Position numbers and translations under genes: made by a program. 36,354 nucleotides of DNA from Methylobacter sp. Lineage in GTDB: Bacteria > Pseudomonadota > Gammaproteobacteria > Methylococcales > Methylomonadaceae. Below the pieces are notes generated by a model. That model made no database searches. It saw only the letters and a program-made list of their open reading frames with translations, and was not told the DNA's origin. Of this stretch, positions 17,395 to 27,731 are shown in pieces (the first letter of the stretch is position 1; each line of letters starts with the position of its first letter). The stretch is from contig JAGXGY010000005.1 of assembly GCA_024636505.1 (NCBI GenBank), forward strand, positions 1-36,354, in the 5' to 3' direction.

Positions 17395-17958
17395 TTACCC
17401 CATCTCCAAAACCCCCGGTAAAAAAAACTCGCTGACCAGCATTTGCCGATGCGCAATCGCGTAGACGGTTCTTCTACCCCAGATCGGCCGGTCGATATAG
17501 CCTTCAGCTATTGCCGGCGGTGTCCAGGTTGGCGGGTTTATCAAGGCGACATCCATTTCGATGCGTTCCAGTTTAGGATAGGAAAAAATCACTTCTCCCA
17601 GTGGACGATTGCCAAGATGAGCCAAGTTACGTTTAGCGCCTTTGATGGTTTTCGCCGGGATAATGGTTCGGGCTAAAATCAGCGGCTTGCCATCGGCATG
17701 CAATAAAACTTCACGTATCAGGCTGTACTTGTTTTCGTGCAACTGAAGCAGCCTACGCTCGCTTAAGAACGGCGTACTCCATTGCTGTAGCAGAACTTTA
17801 ACGCCAATCGCGTCGCCGTAATAATCGCGCAAACGCTGGGTTAGCGATCCCGGTTCATAGGTCCATGACTGGATGCTTTCCGGCAGAGTGTGACGAGTGC
17901 CGGATCGGTTTTCTACCCATAAGGGCTCCCGGTTAAATAAAAAGCTTTTTGTGGTCAA
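17395..17958 (-). CDS. ubiC: Chorismate lyase (chorismate--pyruvate lyase)
   Basis: UbiC removes pyruvate from chorismate to give 4-hydroxybenzoate, the first committed step of ubiquinone synthesis. Family features are REVLLHADGKPLILARTIIP, LGEVIFSYP, GRRTVY and the terminal LVSEFFLPG containing the catalytic glutamate. The frame opens further upstream at a GTG (18009) inside recG. I prefer TTG at 17958: it removes the overlap, and GAGG from the recG 3' end lies 10 bases ahead. This gives 187 residues. The start is not certain. Confidence 0.87.
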   Translation of the reverse strand: MTTKSFLFNREPLWVENRSGTRHTLPESIQSWTYEPGSLTQRLRDYYGDAIGVKVLLQQWSTPFLSERRLLQLHENKYSLIREVLLHADGKPLILARTIIPAKTIKGAKRNLAHLGNRPLGEVIFSYPKLERIEMDVALINPPTWTPPAIAEGYIDRPIWGRRTVYAIAHRQMLVSEFFLPGVLEMG

Positions 17959-17963
17959 TTGGA

Positions 17964-20054
17964 TTAAACCTCGGAATATTCGGTGGATGCGCCCAGCCAA
18001 CGATCGCACAACGGTTGGATGGCCAGGGGTGAATGAGTAAAAAATGTGTCACCGGCCTGCTGTACGGCAGCCAGTACATCGGCATCCCTGGCTAAATCGG
18101 CAATCTTAAAATGCATTTGTCCGGTTTGACGGGTACCCATAACGTCGCCGGGGCCGCGCAACTCCAGGTCTTTTTCGGCTATCACAAAGCCGTCGTTACT
18201 GTTCCGTAACACCCCCAGACGATGGCGGGCAGTGTCGGACAACGGCGCTTGATACATCAGCAGGCAATAGCTGTCGTCATTGCCCCGGCCGACCCGACCG
18301 CGCAATTGATGCAGCTGCGACAGGCCTAGGCGCTCCGGGTTTTCGATGATCATTAATCCGGCATTGGGTACGTCGACCCCGACTTCAATAACCGTTGTAG
18401 CGACCAGTAAATCAAGTTGGTGGTTTTTAAAGGCCTGCATGACCGCATCTTTTTCGGCTGATTTCATGCGCCCGTGTATCAGTGCAATACGCACATTCGG
18501 CAAGACTTCAGTCAGACGTTCAGCGGTTTTTTCTGCTGCCTCGCATTGTAACACTTCCGACTCTTCGATCAGCGTGCACACCCAATAGACCTGTCTTTTT
18601 TTCTCGACCCAGCCGTTAATCCGGTCGATTACCTCATCGCGCCGTTCGGCGGGAATCACGCTGGTGACAATCGGTTTTCTGCCCGGCGGCAACTCATCGA
18701 TAATGGATATATCCAGGTCGGAATATTGCAGCATGGCGAGGGTACGGGGAATCGGCGTGGCGGTCATCACTAATTGGTGCGGCCTGATACCGCCCTGTTG
18801 GCCTTTTTCTCTGAGTGCCAGCCGTTGATGTACGCCGAAGCGGTGCTGTTCATCAATAATAATCAGGCCGAGGCGGTGAAAATTCACGCTGTCCTGAAAC
18901 AAGGCATGCGTGCCGATGATAATGCCGGCGCTACCGTTTTGCAGCGCTTCTAAAACGGCTTTCCTGGCGTTGCCTTTACATTGTCCGCTTAAGTACATTA
19001 CCTGAGTTTGAAGGCCTTCAAACCAGGCGCTGAAATTGCGCTTATGCTGTTCCGCCAGCAGTTCGGTCGGCGCCATTACCGCAACCTGATAGCCTGCGGT
19101 TAATGCCAGTAATGCCGCATAGGCGGAGACGACGGTTTTGCCGGAGCCGACATCGCCCTGTACCAGGCGCATCATCGGATGTTGTGAGTGGCAATCGGCT
19201 TCAATTTCCGCGATGACCCGTTGCTGCGCACCGGTCAGTTTAAACGGTAGGGAGCGGATAAAATGATCTATGACGTTATTATTAACTGCTGAACCCGCAA
19301 AAGAGGGTGCTTGCCAGATTTTAGCTTTATTCCGGGTTATTCTCAGGCTTAAATAATGGGCGAGCAGTTCTTCAAAGGCCAGGCGTTTTAGCGCGGGTAC
19401 ACTGCCGTTTTGCAAAGCTGCAATCGATACCGATTCATCCGGTGCATGCAGGGTCGAGATTGCCTCGGCTAAGCTGGGGTAACGGTATTGCGTTAACATA
19501 GTCTCGGGTATCCAGTCAGTCAGCAGTTCAGGAAACCGGCTGCACAGATCTAAAGCCTGCTTGACCACCTTGCGTATGACATTTTGGCTGAGGCCTTCAG
19601 TCAGCGGATAAACCGGGGTCAAACGCGTTTCCGTTATGCAATCGTTTGGATTGCCGATGATTTTGTATTCGGGATGCACCATTTCCAGCCCGGCATAGCT
19701 GTTGCGCACTTCGGCAAAACAGCTGATCGCTGTGCCGGGTTTCAGGGTATTGTGCTGGTTGGCGCTAAAGTGGAAGAACTTTAGATTGATAAAGCCGGAA
19801 CCGTCGCTGATTCGGCAGATTAAGCTTTTTCGGCCTCTGGGTAACACGTCGATAAATTCAACGGTGCCGCTGATCAACGCGGTCATGCCCGGCTGTAGTG
19901 AGCTGATCGGATAAACGCGGGTTCGATCTTCGTAACGCAAGGGCAGGTGAAAAATTAAATCCTGAATCACACAAAGACCGAGTTTTTGTAAGCGGTTTGC
20001 GGTTTGAGCGCCTATCCCTGTTAATGCTGAAACGGGTTGATTCAGAGTGTTCAT
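17964..20054 (-). CDS. recG: ATP-dependent DNA helicase RecG
   Basis: RecG remodels stalled replication forks and branch-migrates Holliday junctions. An N-terminal OB-fold wedge domain (about residues 50-150) is followed by helicase motifs: Walker A GDVGSGKT near 302, DEQH near 397, TATPIPRT, and VGVDVPNAGLMIIENPERLG with QLRGRVGRG. The start MNTLNQPVSALTGIG at 20054 fits the family; the frame is open to 20084. The length of 696 residues matches E. coli RecG (693). Confidence 0.97.
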   Translation of the reverse strand: MNTLNQPVSALTGIGAQTANRLQKLGLCVIQDLIFHLPLRYEDRTRVYPISSLQPGMTALISGTVEFIDVLPRGRKSLICRISDGSGFINLKFFHFSANQHNTLKPGTAISCFAEVRNSYAGLEMVHPEYKIIGNPNDCITETRLTPVYPLTEGLSQNVIRKVVKQALDLCSRFPELLTDWIPETMLTQYRYPSLAEAISTLHAPDESVSIAALQNGSVPALKRLAFEELLAHYLSLRITRNKAKIWQAPSFAGSAVNNNVIDHFIRSLPFKLTGAQQRVIAEIEADCHSQHPMMRLVQGDVGSGKTVVSAYAALLALTAGYQVAVMAPTELLAEQHKRNFSAWFEGLQTQVMYLSGQCKGNARKAVLEALQNGSAGIIIGTHALFQDSVNFHRLGLIIIDEQHRFGVHQRLALREKGQQGGIRPHQLVMTATPIPRTLAMLQYSDLDISIIDELPPGRKPIVTSVIPAERRDEVIDRINGWVEKKRQVYWVCTLIEESEVLQCEAAEKTAERLTEVLPNVRIALIHGRMKSAEKDAVMQAFKNHQLDLLVATTVIEVGVDVPNAGLMIIENPERLGLSQLHQLRGRVGRGNDDSYCLLMYQAPLSDTARHRLGVLRNSNDGFVIAEKDLELRGPGDVMGTRQTGQMHFKIADLARDADVLAAVQQAGDTFFTHSPLAIQPLCDRWLGASTEYSEV

Positions 20055-20362
20055 ATAACAACTCGGCAGTGAGAAATACGGCATTGTCGGTGAAATGCAC
20101 TAAAAAATATAAATATCAGTGACTTATGATTTTTTCGGCTTTAGGCCATGAAAATACTCGGTTTTAGGATAACACAAGAATAACCACGGGGAACACAGCG
20201 AGCGCCAAGGATTCAAGGCATTGAATTAATATAATGACTTTTTCGGTCGTTCGCGTGCTTTGCGGCGAATAATTTTGCTGCTTGATGGCTGTCCAGTCCG
20301 AATGTAGTGACTTGTGTAGATAGCTATGCCTTTAGGCGGGGCAGTTCACGAAATCCGATTCA
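20055..20362. other. Intergenic stretch between ridA and recG
   Basis: No gene is seen. Around 20180-20280 are segments such as ACCACGGGGAACACAGCGAG and GTTCGCGTGCTTTGCGG that look like decayed arms of the CACGAAGCACACG repeat near 25292. A recG promoter probably lies here, but I cannot point to a clear one. Confidence 0.35.
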
Positions 20363-20767
20363 TCAGGAAGCCGGATATTCCTGCGGCTTTAAAATCATGA
20401 TCGCATCCATTTCCACATCGGCAGCTTTGGGCAATGCGGCGACGCCGACAGCGGCGCGCGCGGGATAGGGTTGCTGAAAATAATGTCCCATGATGTCGTT
20501 AACTATCGGAAAGTGCGCCAAATCGGTTAAAAAAACAGTCAGCTTGACGATGTCCGAAAAGTCGCCGCCCGCAGCTTCGGCAACGGCTTTTAAGTTTTCG
20601 AACACTTGAGTTATTTGTGCAGAAATATCGCCATCAACAAGCATCATGGTTTCAGGCACTAAAGGGATTTGTCCTGAAAGATAAACCGTGTGTCCCACTT
20701 TAATGGCTTGAGAATAAGTACCGATGGCTTGCGGTGCTTTATCAGTCTGGATGATGTGTTTGGACAT
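20363..20767 (-). CDS. ridA: RidA-family enamine/imine deaminase
   Basis: RidA proteins are small trimers that hydrolyse reactive 2-aminoacrylate and related imines. The 134-residue sequence has the family signature [20 protein letters not shown], including the arginine that holds the substrate carboxylate, and [20 protein letters not shown] near the start. It lies 10 bases after spoT and is likely co-transcribed with it, an arrangement also found in other gammaproteobacteria. Confidence 0.94.
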   Translation of the reverse strand: MSKHIIQTDKAPQAIGTYSQAIKVGHTVYLSGQIPLVPETMMLVDGDISAQITQVFENLKAVAEAAGGDFSDIVKLTVFLTDLAHFPIVNDIMGHYFQQPYPARAAVGVAALPKAADVEMDAIMILKPQEYPAS

Positions 20768-20777
20768 GGTTGATCCT

Positions 20778-22946
20778 TTAAGCTTTAACGCGAGTCAATT
20801 TTAATACGATGGACAGTTCTTTCAGGCGGCGCATGATTTTGGCTAAATGCACCCGGTCTTTAACGGTTAAGGTGACCAAGTCGACGCAAATACGGTCATC
20901 CTGATCGACGACAGTGACATTTTCAATGTTGGAGTTCAGCTCGGAAATAGTCGAGGCGATGGTTGCCAGCGAGCCGCGTTGGTTGAGGACTTCTATACGA
21001 ATTTCAACGGGAAAATCGCCGACTGCATCTTCGCTCCATTCAACATCCAGCCAGTTGGTTTGTTTTTTTTTGACGATACTGCTGTTACGGCATTCGTGAT
21101 GATGTACGACGATGCCTTTGCCGGGGTTGAAATAGCCGATGATCGAATCCCCTGGAATCGGCCGACAACATTTGGCCAAGGTAATCACCATGTCCTCTGT
21201 GCCTTTTATAATCAGCGGTTTTTTCGGCATTTGGTCATTGTCATCCAGTTTGACTGTGGCATTAATATCATCCTGGGTGATTAGTTTGGCGATTAAAAAC
21301 GGCATTTTATTGCCCAGTCCAATATCTTCAAGCAACTCATCCAGTGACTGTTTAGATGTGACCTGAAGCAAGGCCTGTATTTTAGTTTCGTCAATATCGT
21401 CCAGATGTAAATGCATGACCTGCAGTTCTTTTTCCAGTAACCGTCGTCCCAGGTCGATGGCTTCCTGCTGTTTAAAATGTTTAAGGTAGTTGCGGATGCC
21501 GGAACGGGCTTTGGCGGTAATGACATAATTGAGCCAAAGCGGATTGGGTCTGGCCCACGGGGCGGTAATGGCTTCGACGGTGACGCCGTTTTCCAGTTGG
21601 GTTTGCAGCGGTACCAGTTGTTTGTCGATTCTGGCAGAAACACAGGCATTGCCTACATCGGTATGCACTGCGTAGGCAAAGTCGATAATGGTGGCGCCGC
21701 GAGGCAGTTTAATAATTTCACCCTGCGGGGTGAATATGAATACTTCCTGAGGGAATAAATCCACTTTCAGGTTATCAATGAATTCCAGCGAATCACCGGC
21801 GGATTTTTGGATTTCAAGCAAATCCCTTAGCCATTCGTTGGCGCGATCCTGAGATTTGTTAGTTTTATCTTCGTCGGATTTATACAGCCAGTGCGCGGCG
21901 ATGCCCGATTCCGACATCCGGTGCATTTCATGGGTTCTGATCTGAACTTCAATGGGGACACCATAAGGCCCCATTAATATCGAATGCAACGATTGGTAAC
22001 CATTGGCTTTAGGCAGGGCGATATAATCTTTAAAGCGTCCGGGGATCGGCTTATACAGATTATGCATCACTCCCAGAACCCGGTAGCAGGTATCGACGTC
22101 GTCACAAAAAATTCGGAACGCATAGACATCAAAGACATCTGTCATGGCGATTTTTTTATTGAGCATTTTTTTATAAATGCTGTAAAGATTCTTTTCTCGT
22201 CCGGCAACGTCGCAGTTTACGCCGACTTCCGCCAAACGATTTTTTATGGTGCTTTCAATGATGTCGACAATTTTACGACGATTGCCTCGCGCTTTTTTTA
22301 TCGCATTATTCAATACATTGTGCCGCATCGGGTACATCGCTTCAAAACTCAGCGCCTCGAGTTTTTGGCGGATATTGTTCATGCCCAGACGATTGGCAAT
22401 CGGTGCGTAAATATCCAGAGTTTCACGGGCAATGCGCCGCTTTTTTGCGGCCGGCATGATGCCGAGAGTTTGCATATTATGCAGTCGATCTGCCAGTTTG
22501 ACGATGATGACGCGTAAATCGATAGCCATGGCCAGAAACATTTTGCGGACATTTTCCGCTTGTGTTTCGGCATGTGATTTATTGTCGATTTTGGTTAATT
22601 TGGTAACACCGTCGACCAGTTCCGCCACTTGTGTGCCGAACTGGGCAGCCAGTTGTTGTTTGCTGATAGGCGTGTCTTCAATAACATCATGCAGTATTGC
22701 CGCCATAATGCCGTTGGCATCCATGCGCATTTCAGCCAGCGTGATCGCAACGGAAATAGGATGGCAAATATAAGCTTCGCCGGTTTTACGGAATTGACCG
22801 GCATGAGCGGCTGCGCCGACTTCATAAGCTTGGATACATTGATTGATTTGGATTTGATCCAGATATCCGGACAAAGTCGTGCATAAACGCCGGATCAGTT
22901 TGTCCTGAGGGCGTTCCAGCTCGATAGTGTCCGTTATTTCCAGCAT
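20778..22946 (-). CDS. spoT: Bifunctional (p)ppGpp synthetase/hydrolase SpoT
   Basis: SpoT makes and degrades the stringent-response alarmone. Order of domains: HD hydrolase (H86-D87 in LHDVIEDT, with HPISVA upstream), synthetase with the RFKD motif near residue 303 followed by [17 protein letters not shown] domain ([20 protein letters not shown]), helical region, and a C-terminal ACT domain. The HD is intact and the RxKD loop is the type found in bifunctional enzymes rather than RelA, so both activities are expected. At 722 residues the length is typical. It sits between rpoZ and ridA. Confidence 0.96.
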   Translation of the reverse strand: MLEITDTIELERPQDKLIRRLCTTLSGYLDQIQINQCIQAYEVGAAAHAGQFRKTGEAYICHPISVAITLAEMRMDANGIMAAILHDVIEDTPISKQQLAAQFGTQVAELVDGVTKLTKIDNKSHAETQAENVRKMFLAMAIDLRVIIVKLADRLHNMQTLGIMPAAKKRRIARETLDIYAPIANRLGMNNIRQKLEALSFEAMYPMRHNVLNNAIKKARGNRRKIVDIIESTIKNRLAEVGVNCDVAGREKNLYSIYKKMLNKKIAMTDVFDVYAFRIFCDDVDTCYRVLGVMHNLYKPIPGRFKDYIALPKANGYQSLHSILMGPYGVPIEVQIRTHEMHRMSESGIAAHWLYKSDEDKTNKSQDRANEWLRDLLEIQKSAGDSLEFIDNLKVDLFPQEVFIFTPQGEIIKLPRGATIIDFAYAVHTDVGNACVSARIDKQLVPLQTQLENGVTVEAITAPWARPNPLWLNYVITAKARSGIRNYLKHFKQQEAIDLGRRLLEKELQVMHLHLDDIDETKIQALLQVTSKQSLDELLEDIGLGNKMPFLIAKLITQDDINATVKLDDNDQMPKKPLIIKGTEDMVITLAKCCRPIPGDSIIGYFNPGKGIVVHHHECRNSSIVKKKQTNWLDVEWSEDAVGDFPVEIRIEVLNQRGSLATIASTISELNSNIENVTVVDQDDRICVDLVTLTVKDRVHLAKIMRRLKELSIVLKLTRVKA

Positions 22947-22958
22947 AGGCTTTATAAA

Positions 22959-23201
22959 TCAGAATATGGGGTTATGGTGATCATGTGCTTCGCCGACACG
23001 ATGCAGCAGATTGACATTTTCAGTGGTGACGTGGCCTGCCGCAATTTCGCGCAAGGCGACAACGGTATCTTTGTCTTTACCGCGCGGGACAAATTCAGTC
23101 GCTCCGTGGCTCAGTTGGCGCGCCCGGGTGCTGGCTAATAAAACCAGTTTGAAGCGGTTTTCAACATGTTCTAAACAATCTTCGATAGTGACTCTGGCCA
23201 T
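22959..23201 (-). CDS. rpoZ: RNA polymerase omega subunit
   Basis: Omega helps assemble RNA polymerase and forms part of a ppGpp site. The 80-residue protein has the conserved start [20 protein letters not shown] and [10 protein letters not shown]. It lies 12 bases ahead of spoT, the conserved rpoZ-spoT pair. gmk, often just upstream in E. coli relatives, is absent; pgk precedes instead, beyond a hairpin. Confidence 0.95.
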   Translation of the reverse strand: MARVTIEDCLEHVENRFKLVLLASTRARQLSHGATEFVPRGKDKDTVVALREIAAGHVTTENVNLLHRVGEAHDHHNPIF

Positions 23202-23234
23202 TTTTAATCCTGATCCGTTGTAGTTAAGGCAAAA

Positions 23235-23287
23235 GGCGAAAGGCGAAGCATAAAAGGTTTTTCGCCTTTTGTGCTTCGCCCTTCGCC
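23235..23287 (-). terminator. Long inverted repeat after pgk, likely terminator
   Basis: Arms of 23 bases (23235-23257 and 23265-23287) match at 21 positions, around a 7-base loop. Arm sequence starts GGCGAAAGGCGAAGC. On the minus strand a short T run follows. It shares the AGGCGAAAGG core with the segment after valS (3455-3498). Confidence 0.65.
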
Positions 23288-23294
23288 TAATTTG

Positions 23295-24464
23295 TTAGCG
23301 CGATTTTAACACAGAAACCGCAGGAAGTTCTTTACCTTCAAGAAATTCAAGAAAGGCGCCGCCGCCGGTCGAAGTGTACGACACGTCATCATTAATGCCG
23401 TATTTATCGATGGCGGCCAAGGTATCGCCACCGCCTGCAATTGAAAACGCGTTGCTTTCAGCAATCGCTGTCGCCAGGGATTTTGTGCCGTTACCGAACT
23501 GGTCGAATTCAAATACGCCGACCGGGCCGTTCCAGACGATAGTGCTGGCAGTTTTTAATAGCTCGGCATACTGTTTTGCGGTTTCAGGACCAATGTCCAT
23601 AATCATGTCATCCGCTTCGACATCGGCGACTTTTTTAACGGTAGCGACGGCGGTTTCTGAGAATTCCTTGGCGCAAACCACGTCGACAGGGATCGGAATG
23701 TCGGAGCCGTTGCTTTTAGCGTCGGCAATCAGGCGTCTGGCTTCATCCAGCAAGTCGGCTTCGTACAGCGATTTGCCGACCGGGAAGCCTGCGGCCGCAA
23801 TAAAAGTGTTGGCAATGCCGCCGCCGACGATTAACTGATCGACTTTTTCCGACAGGGATTTCAATACCGTTAATTTGGTGGATACTTTGGAACCGCCGAC
23901 AATCGCGACTAGGGGTTTGGCCGGCGTTTCCAGGGCTTTGCCCAGTGCATCGAGTTCGCTGGCTAACAACGGGCCTGCACAAGCAATCGGCGCAAATTTT
24001 GCTACGCTGTGGGTTGAGGCCTGTGCCCGGTGCGCGGTGCCGAAAGCGTCCATCACAAACACGTCGCAAAGCGCCGCCATTTTTTTGCCCAGCGTGTCGT
24101 CGTTTTTGCCTTCGCCGACATTAAAGCGCACGTTCTCGCAAAGCACGATTTCGCCCGGCGCGATAGCGATGCCGTCAATCCAGTCCTTTTCCAGTCTGAC
24201 CGGCTTGCCCAATAAGCTGGACAGGCGTTCGGCGACCGGCTTCAACGAAGACTCTTCGTCGTATTGACCTTCGACAGGGCGACCCAGATGCGACATGACC
24301 ATGACCGCAGCGCCTGCAGCCAGAGCTTGTTCAATGGTCGGTACGCTGGCCTGGATACGAATATCGCTGGTTACTTGGCCGTTTTTTACCGGCACATTCA
24401 GATCCTGACGGATTAATACCCGTTTGCCGGCCAAGTCCAAATCTACCATTCTCTTAATTGACAT
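23295..24464 (-). CDS. pgk: Phosphoglycerate kinase
   Basis: Pgk interconverts 1,3-bisphosphoglycerate and 3-phosphoglycerate with ATP formation in glycolysis. The 389-residue length is standard. Signatures are [27 protein letters not shown], the hinge region [12 protein letters not shown], and the nucleotide-binding C-terminal [16 protein letters not shown]. It is separated from rpoZ by a strong inverted repeat and follows the thioredoxin-like gene by 41 bases. Confidence 0.98.
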   Translation of the reverse strand: MSIKRMVDLDLAGKRVLIRQDLNVPVKNGQVTSDIRIQASVPTIEQALAAGAAVMVMSHLGRPVEGQYDEESSLKPVAERLSSLLGKPVRLEKDWIDGIAIAPGEIVLCENVRFNVGEGKNDDTLGKKMAALCDVFVMDAFGTAHRAQASTHSVAKFAPIACAGPLLASELDALGKALETPAKPLVAIVGGSKVSTKLTVLKSLSEKVDQLIVGGGIANTFIAAAGFPVGKSLYEADLLDEARRLIADAKSNGSDIPIPVDVVCAKEFSETAVATVKKVADVEADDMIMDIGPETAKQYAELLKTASTIVWNGPVGVFEFDQFGNGTKSLATAIAESNAFSIAGGGDTLAAIDKYGINDDVSYTSTGGGAFLEFLEGKELPAVSVLKSR

Positions 24465-24505
24465 ATTACGTTCTCATAGTGTGGGTTAAAATGCTGAGTT
24501 TAGGG

Positions 24506-25063
24506 TTAATCCTGTTTCCATTTGATCGAGCAACCGATACTGTTGATTTGCTCTTTGGGGCCGTGGCCGGTTTCCGCAACTAGTTTCATCGCCTCGAATA
24601 ATTCCCGTTTGGCGCCTTCCGGTGCGGTTTCCTTGCGGCTGGCATCGAGTCGCCCCCGGTATTGCAGTTCATAGTCGGCATTATAGCCAAAAAAGTCCGG
24701 CGTACAGATAGCGCCGTAAGCCTTGGCGATTTGTTGCGTTTCGTCCAGTAAGTAAGGGAACCTAAAGTTCAGCTGTTCGGACATGAGCTTCATGTTGTCG
24801 AATGAATCGGCCGGATATTCAACGGCATCGTTGGACATGATGGCCACCGATTCCACGCCCAGCGCTTTAAGTTCGCGTGCATCCCTGACAATGCGGTCTT
24901 GCACGGCTTTAACGTAGGGGCAATGGTTGCAGATAAACATCACCAACAGACCGTTTTTGCCCATGCACTGTTGCAATGTCCAGGTGCGCCCGTCAACGCC
25001 GGGCAGCTCAAAATCGATGGCTTTTTTGCCGAAATCACAGATGGGGGTTTCTAAAGTTACCAT
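24506..25063 (-). CDS. Thioredoxin-like (AhpC/TSA-type redoxin) protein
   Basis: The 185-residue protein has a thioredoxin fold of the peroxiredoxin-like type. FELPGVDGRTWTLQQ leads into VMFICNHCPYVK with a CxxC at C45-C48, then later the cis-proline region AICTPDFFGYN. There is no signal peptide, so it is probably cytoplasmic. Related proteins are annotated as thioredoxin family or alkyl hydroperoxide reductase-like; the true substrate is unknown. Its upstream region is filled with hairpins (25107-25345), which may affect its expression. Confidence 0.85.
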   Translation of the reverse strand: MVTLETPICDFGKKAIDFELPGVDGRTWTLQQCMGKNGLLVMFICNHCPYVKAVQDRIVRDARELKALGVESVAIMSNDAVEYPADSFDNMKLMSEQLNFRFPYLLDETQQIAKAYGAICTPDFFGYNADYELQYRGRLDASRKETAPEGAKRELFEAMKLVAETGHGPKEQINSIGCSIKWKQD

Positions 25064-25106
25064 TTTATACCTACCTTAATTTATCAAATTTCTTCGCTGG
25101 TATGAA

Positions 25107-25256
25107 ACCTCCCCTTTCAGGGGGATTATTTGAGTTTGACAACGATGCACTGGCATCGTTATCCTTTTTGGTAACCTCCCCGTTCACGGGGAGGAAAATC
25201 CACCGACCTCTATCCGTCGGCGGGTGTCACTCGACGGATGAGGTCGGATGTGGATT
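25107..25256. repeat. Cluster of tandem hairpins upstream of the redoxin gene
   Basis: Four inverted repeats follow each other. (A) CTCCCC/GGGGGA around TTTCA at 25109-25125. (B) AACGATGC-ACTG-GCATCGTT at 25141-25160. (C) CCTCCCCG-TTCA-CGGGGAGG at 25175-25194. (D) A long stem with arms CCGACCTC+ATCCGTCG (25203-25219) and CGACGGAT+GAGGTCGG (25232-25247), one bulged T and a 12-base loop. D is extended by AATCCA/TGGATT (25197-25202, 25251-25256). A and C share AACCTCCCC and a TTCA loop. No coding potential is apparent. Confidence 0.7.
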
Positions 25257-25291
25257 GAAACATGTATGAAAAAAACGTAGTCATTATGCAT

Positions 25292-25345
25292 CACGAAGCA
25301 CACGAAGCATACGAAGCACAAAGAAAAAACTCCGTGTGCTTCGTG
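25292..25345 (-). repeat. CACGAAGCACACG inverted repeat at the end of ubiB
   Basis: CACGAAGCACACG (25292-25304) is exactly inverted at 25333-25345. The left side also holds three ACGAAGCA units spaced 9 bases apart (25293-25318). It lies just beyond the ubiB stop, so it could serve as that gene's terminator, but it resembles a dispersed repeat of which decayed pieces occur near 20180. Confidence 0.6.
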
Positions 25346-25348
25346 GTT

Positions 25349-26899
25349 TTATTGAAACAACAGCGCCACGCTGATGACTGCCGCGCTGGCCAACATCGCC
25401 CAAACCGTCCTGCGATGATTATTAGCCATTTGCTGCCGCAACAGCATTAATTCCCGGTTTTGCGTGTCCGCCTGTTGCTTGGCGTGGGCGGCATTATCCA
25501 GCGCTTTGTAAATCAGCGAGGGAATTTCGGGAAACTGTTCGGCAAATTCAGGGAACTGTTTGATCAGTTTGTCGATTTTGGCTTTAGGCCCCACCCGCTG
25601 ATGAAACCATTTTTCAAGAAACGGTTTGGCGGTTTGCCACAAGTCCAAATCGGGGTAAAGCTGGCGTCCTAGGCCTTCGATATTAAGCAAGGTTTTTTGC
25701 AGCAACACCAGTTGCGGCTGGACATGCATATCGAACCGGCGTGCGGTCTGGAACAAACGCAGCAGCAGTTGGCCGAAGGAAATGTCTTTCAGCGGCTTTT
25801 CAAAAATCGGCTCGCACACGCTACGAATCGCCGATTCAAACTCTTCGATACGGGTCGAGCTGGAAACCCAGCCTGATTCGACGTGCATTTCGGCGACTTT
25901 GCGGTAATCGCGGTTGAAAAAAGCCAGAAAATTTTCTGCCAAATAATGCTGGTCGGACAGCGACAAGGTGCCGACGATGCCAAAATCGATGGCGATATAT
26001 TTGGCCGGCAGGTCGACAAAAATATTGCCCGGGTGCATATCGGCATGAAAAAAATTATCCCGGAACACCTGGGTAAAAAAGATTTCCACGCCGCGTTCAG
26101 CGAGCAATTTAAAATCGGCGCCGTCGGCTCTCAGTTCATCAATATTGCCCACTGGAATGCCGTGAATGCGCTCCATCACCAGCACTTTTTGGCGCGTTAG
26201 CGGCCAGTGAATTTCCGGAATATAGATAATGTCCGAGCCTTCAAAGTTACGGCGTATTTTGGCGGCATTGGCCGCCTCCCTGACCAAATCAAGCTCATCC
26301 AGCGTGGTGCGTTCAAATTCGGCGACCACATCAACCGGGCGCAAGCGTCTGGCGTCGGCCCAGAAGCGTTCGGCAAAACGCGCCAGCTCATAAAGCAGGC
26401 CGATGTCTGAATGAATGCGGCTTTCGATGTCCGGGCGCAAGACCTTGACGACGACACTTTCGCCGCTGTGCAGTACGGCGCCATGCACTTGCGCGACCGA
26501 TGCCGATGCCAGTGGGCTTGGGTCAAACTCGGCAAAGGCTTCATCGATAGATAGGCCGAGTTCTTTTTCAATAATGGCGCGGGCAATGTCGTTGCCAAAA
26601 GGCGGCACTTTATCCTGCAGCTTGACTAGTTCGTCGGCAATATCTTCCGGCAGCAAATCTTTGCGCGTAGACAAGGCTTGGCCGAATTTGACATAAATCG
26701 GTCCCAAATCTTCCAGTGCGCGGCGGATTCTGACGCCGCGCGCTTCCTGCTGGCGTTTAAGCCAGTAATTGGGCGACAAAACCGCCAAATAACGGACAGG
26801 CCGGAATAAATGGGTTTTTAACACGATTTCGTCCAGGCCGTGAAAGACCAGAACCCAGTTGATATGAATCAGGCGTACTAATAATTTAGGGTGGATCAC
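25349..26899 (-). CDS. ubiB: Ubiquinone biosynthesis accessory kinase-like protein UbiB
   Basis: UbiB is a membrane-associated atypical kinase/ATPase (ABC1/ADCK family) needed for ubiquinone synthesis. Visible features: KFGQ motif at residues 71-74 ([19 protein letters not shown]), the alanine-rich nucleotide loop [13 protein letters not shown] near 127, [16 protein letters not shown] and [11 protein letters not shown]-terminal hydrophobic helix ([19 protein letters not shown]) anchors it in the membrane. The 516-residue length is typical. It follows ubiE-ubiJ, the conserved order, but with a 198-base gap holding a repeat. Confidence 0.96.
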   Translation of the reverse strand: MIHPKLLVRLIHINWVLVFHGLDEIVLKTHLFRPVRYLAVLSPNYWLKRQQEARGVRIRRALEDLGPIYVKFGQALSTRKDLLPEDIADELVKLQDKVPPFGNDIARAIIEKELGLSIDEAFAEFDPSPLASASVAQVHGAVLHSGESVVVKVLRPDIESRIHSDIGLLYELARFAERFWADARRLRPVDVVAEFERTTLDELDLVREAANAAKIRRNFEGSDIIYIPEIHWPLTRQKVLVMERIHGIPVGNIDELRADGADFKLLAERGVEIFFTQVFRDNFFHADMHPGNIFVDLPAKYIAIDFGIVGTLSLSDQHYLAENFLAFFNRDYRKVAEMHVESGWVSSSTRIEEFESAIRSVCEPIFEKPLKDISFGQLLLRLFQTARRFDMHVQPQLVLLQKTLLNIEGLGRQLYPDLDLWQTAKPFLEKWFHQRVGPKAKIDKLIKQFPEFAEQFPEIPSLIYKALDNAAHAKQQADTQNRELMLLRQQMANNHRRTVWAMLASAAVISVALLFQ

Positions 26900-26996
26900 G
26901 AGTTACCTTTGTTTGTAGGGTGATGCTTTTTGTGCCCACCATTAAAGCTATGTTTTATAGCACCGTTTCCACGATTTGCCTTATTGCCATTTTTAG

Positions 26997-27054
26997 GTGG
27001 GTGCGAATTTATTCGTGTTTTTTTCATCTACAGCGCCAATAAATTCGCGCCCAC
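26997..27054. repeat. Inverted repeat between ubiJ and ubiB
   Basis: GTGGGTGCGAATTTATT (26997-27013) is repeated inverted as AATAAATTCGCGCCCAC (27038-27054) with one mismatch and a 24-base loop. A further copy of the outer part, GTGCCCACC, lies at about 26931. The core GCGAATTTA is shared with the hairpin inside cmoB. The repeat stretches the spacing within an otherwise compact ubiE-ubiJ-ubiB block. Confidence 0.65.
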
Positions 27055-27097
27055 GCATTCGTTATCATGCTGAAGTATGGGAATGATGCGGACTTTT

Positions 27098-27730
27098 TTA
27101 ATCTTGTGTCTTGTGCTGTGCGCCTAAAATATTTTCCAGTCGCTCAACCTTGCTTTGCAATCTGTCAAAGTCGCTGCGCAATTCATCAATCCGGGCAGAA
27201 TAAATATCCACTTCAGGCGCAGCGGGTAAATCGCGGGTTTCCTCCTGCAAAAACTCTTTGGCATTCAGCCGGAAGGTTTCAATAGACTCTTTACTCCAGC
27301 TTTGTCCGGCGCGGAAAAAGTTGGCGACTTTGTGCGCGATAATGTCGCCGGTGAACTGCGACAGCTTTTCTTCCAGATCAATGTCCAGTTTGGCGAACAG
27401 TTCCTGGAATTTGCGCCCGGTGTGCATATCGCCTTCAATGGTTACCTCGCCGGAGAAAATCGAACGCATCGGTGTGGAACTGAGCCCCATTAAGCCCAGC
27501 GCCAACATCGAGCCGGTCAGGCGCGTGTCGGCTTGGCCTGGGAACTGGTCCAGACACTGAATCGAATCGGTGGTCGGGCACAGGTAAATGGTTTCATTAA
27601 ACGGCAAAACGGTCACGGCAATGACCTTGCCCGCCAGCGGCGTCAAAAAATAGCCGCTGTCCTGATCCAAAGCCAGATATTGATTCAGCGCGGTTTCCAG
27701 TGCGCCAATCAGCAAGGGTTTGATAGTCAT
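27098..27730 (-). CDS. ubiJ: Ubiquinone biosynthesis accessory factor UbiJ
   Basis: UbiJ carries an SCP2 lipid-binding domain and helps organise the Ubi complex that handles hydrophobic intermediates. The ATG at 27730 comes 1 base after the ubiE stop and gives 210 residues (MTIKPLLIGALETALNQYLA). The SCP2 domain spans about 15-120, including LTGSMLALGLMGL and FSGEVTIEGD. A coiled coil near the end (RIDELRSDFDRLQSKVERLE) is typical. The frame is open upstream into ubiE, but the internal start matches family members. Confidence 0.9.
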   Translation of the reverse strand: MTIKPLLIGALETALNQYLALDQDSGYFLTPLAGKVIAVTVLPFNETIYLCPTTDSIQCLDQFPGQADTRLTGSMLALGLMGLSSTPMRSIFSGEVTIEGDMHTGRKFQELFAKLDIDLEEKLSQFTGDIIAHKVANFFRAGQSWSKESIETFRLNAKEFLQEETRDLPAAPEVDIYSARIDELRSDFDRLQSKVERLENILGAQHKTQD

Positions 27731-27731
27731 G

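Noticed and set aside
18080..18095. CATCCCTGGC in recG, resembling the head of the valS/holC element
   Set aside because: It encodes ADLARDAD, which is native in RecG proteins, and no hairpin follows. Similar words in hemB (about 14036) and the redoxin gene (about 24881) are also native residues.
25141..25256. Hairpin cluster considered as integron attC sites
   Set aside because: No integrase gene and no gene cassettes are present, and the GTTRRRY/RYYYAAC core sites cannot be placed consistently.
25284..25350. Repeated ACGAAGCA units considered as a small CRISPR array
   Set aside because: Units are only 8 bases with a 9-base period, there are no unique spacers and no cas genes. It is an inverted dispersed repeat.
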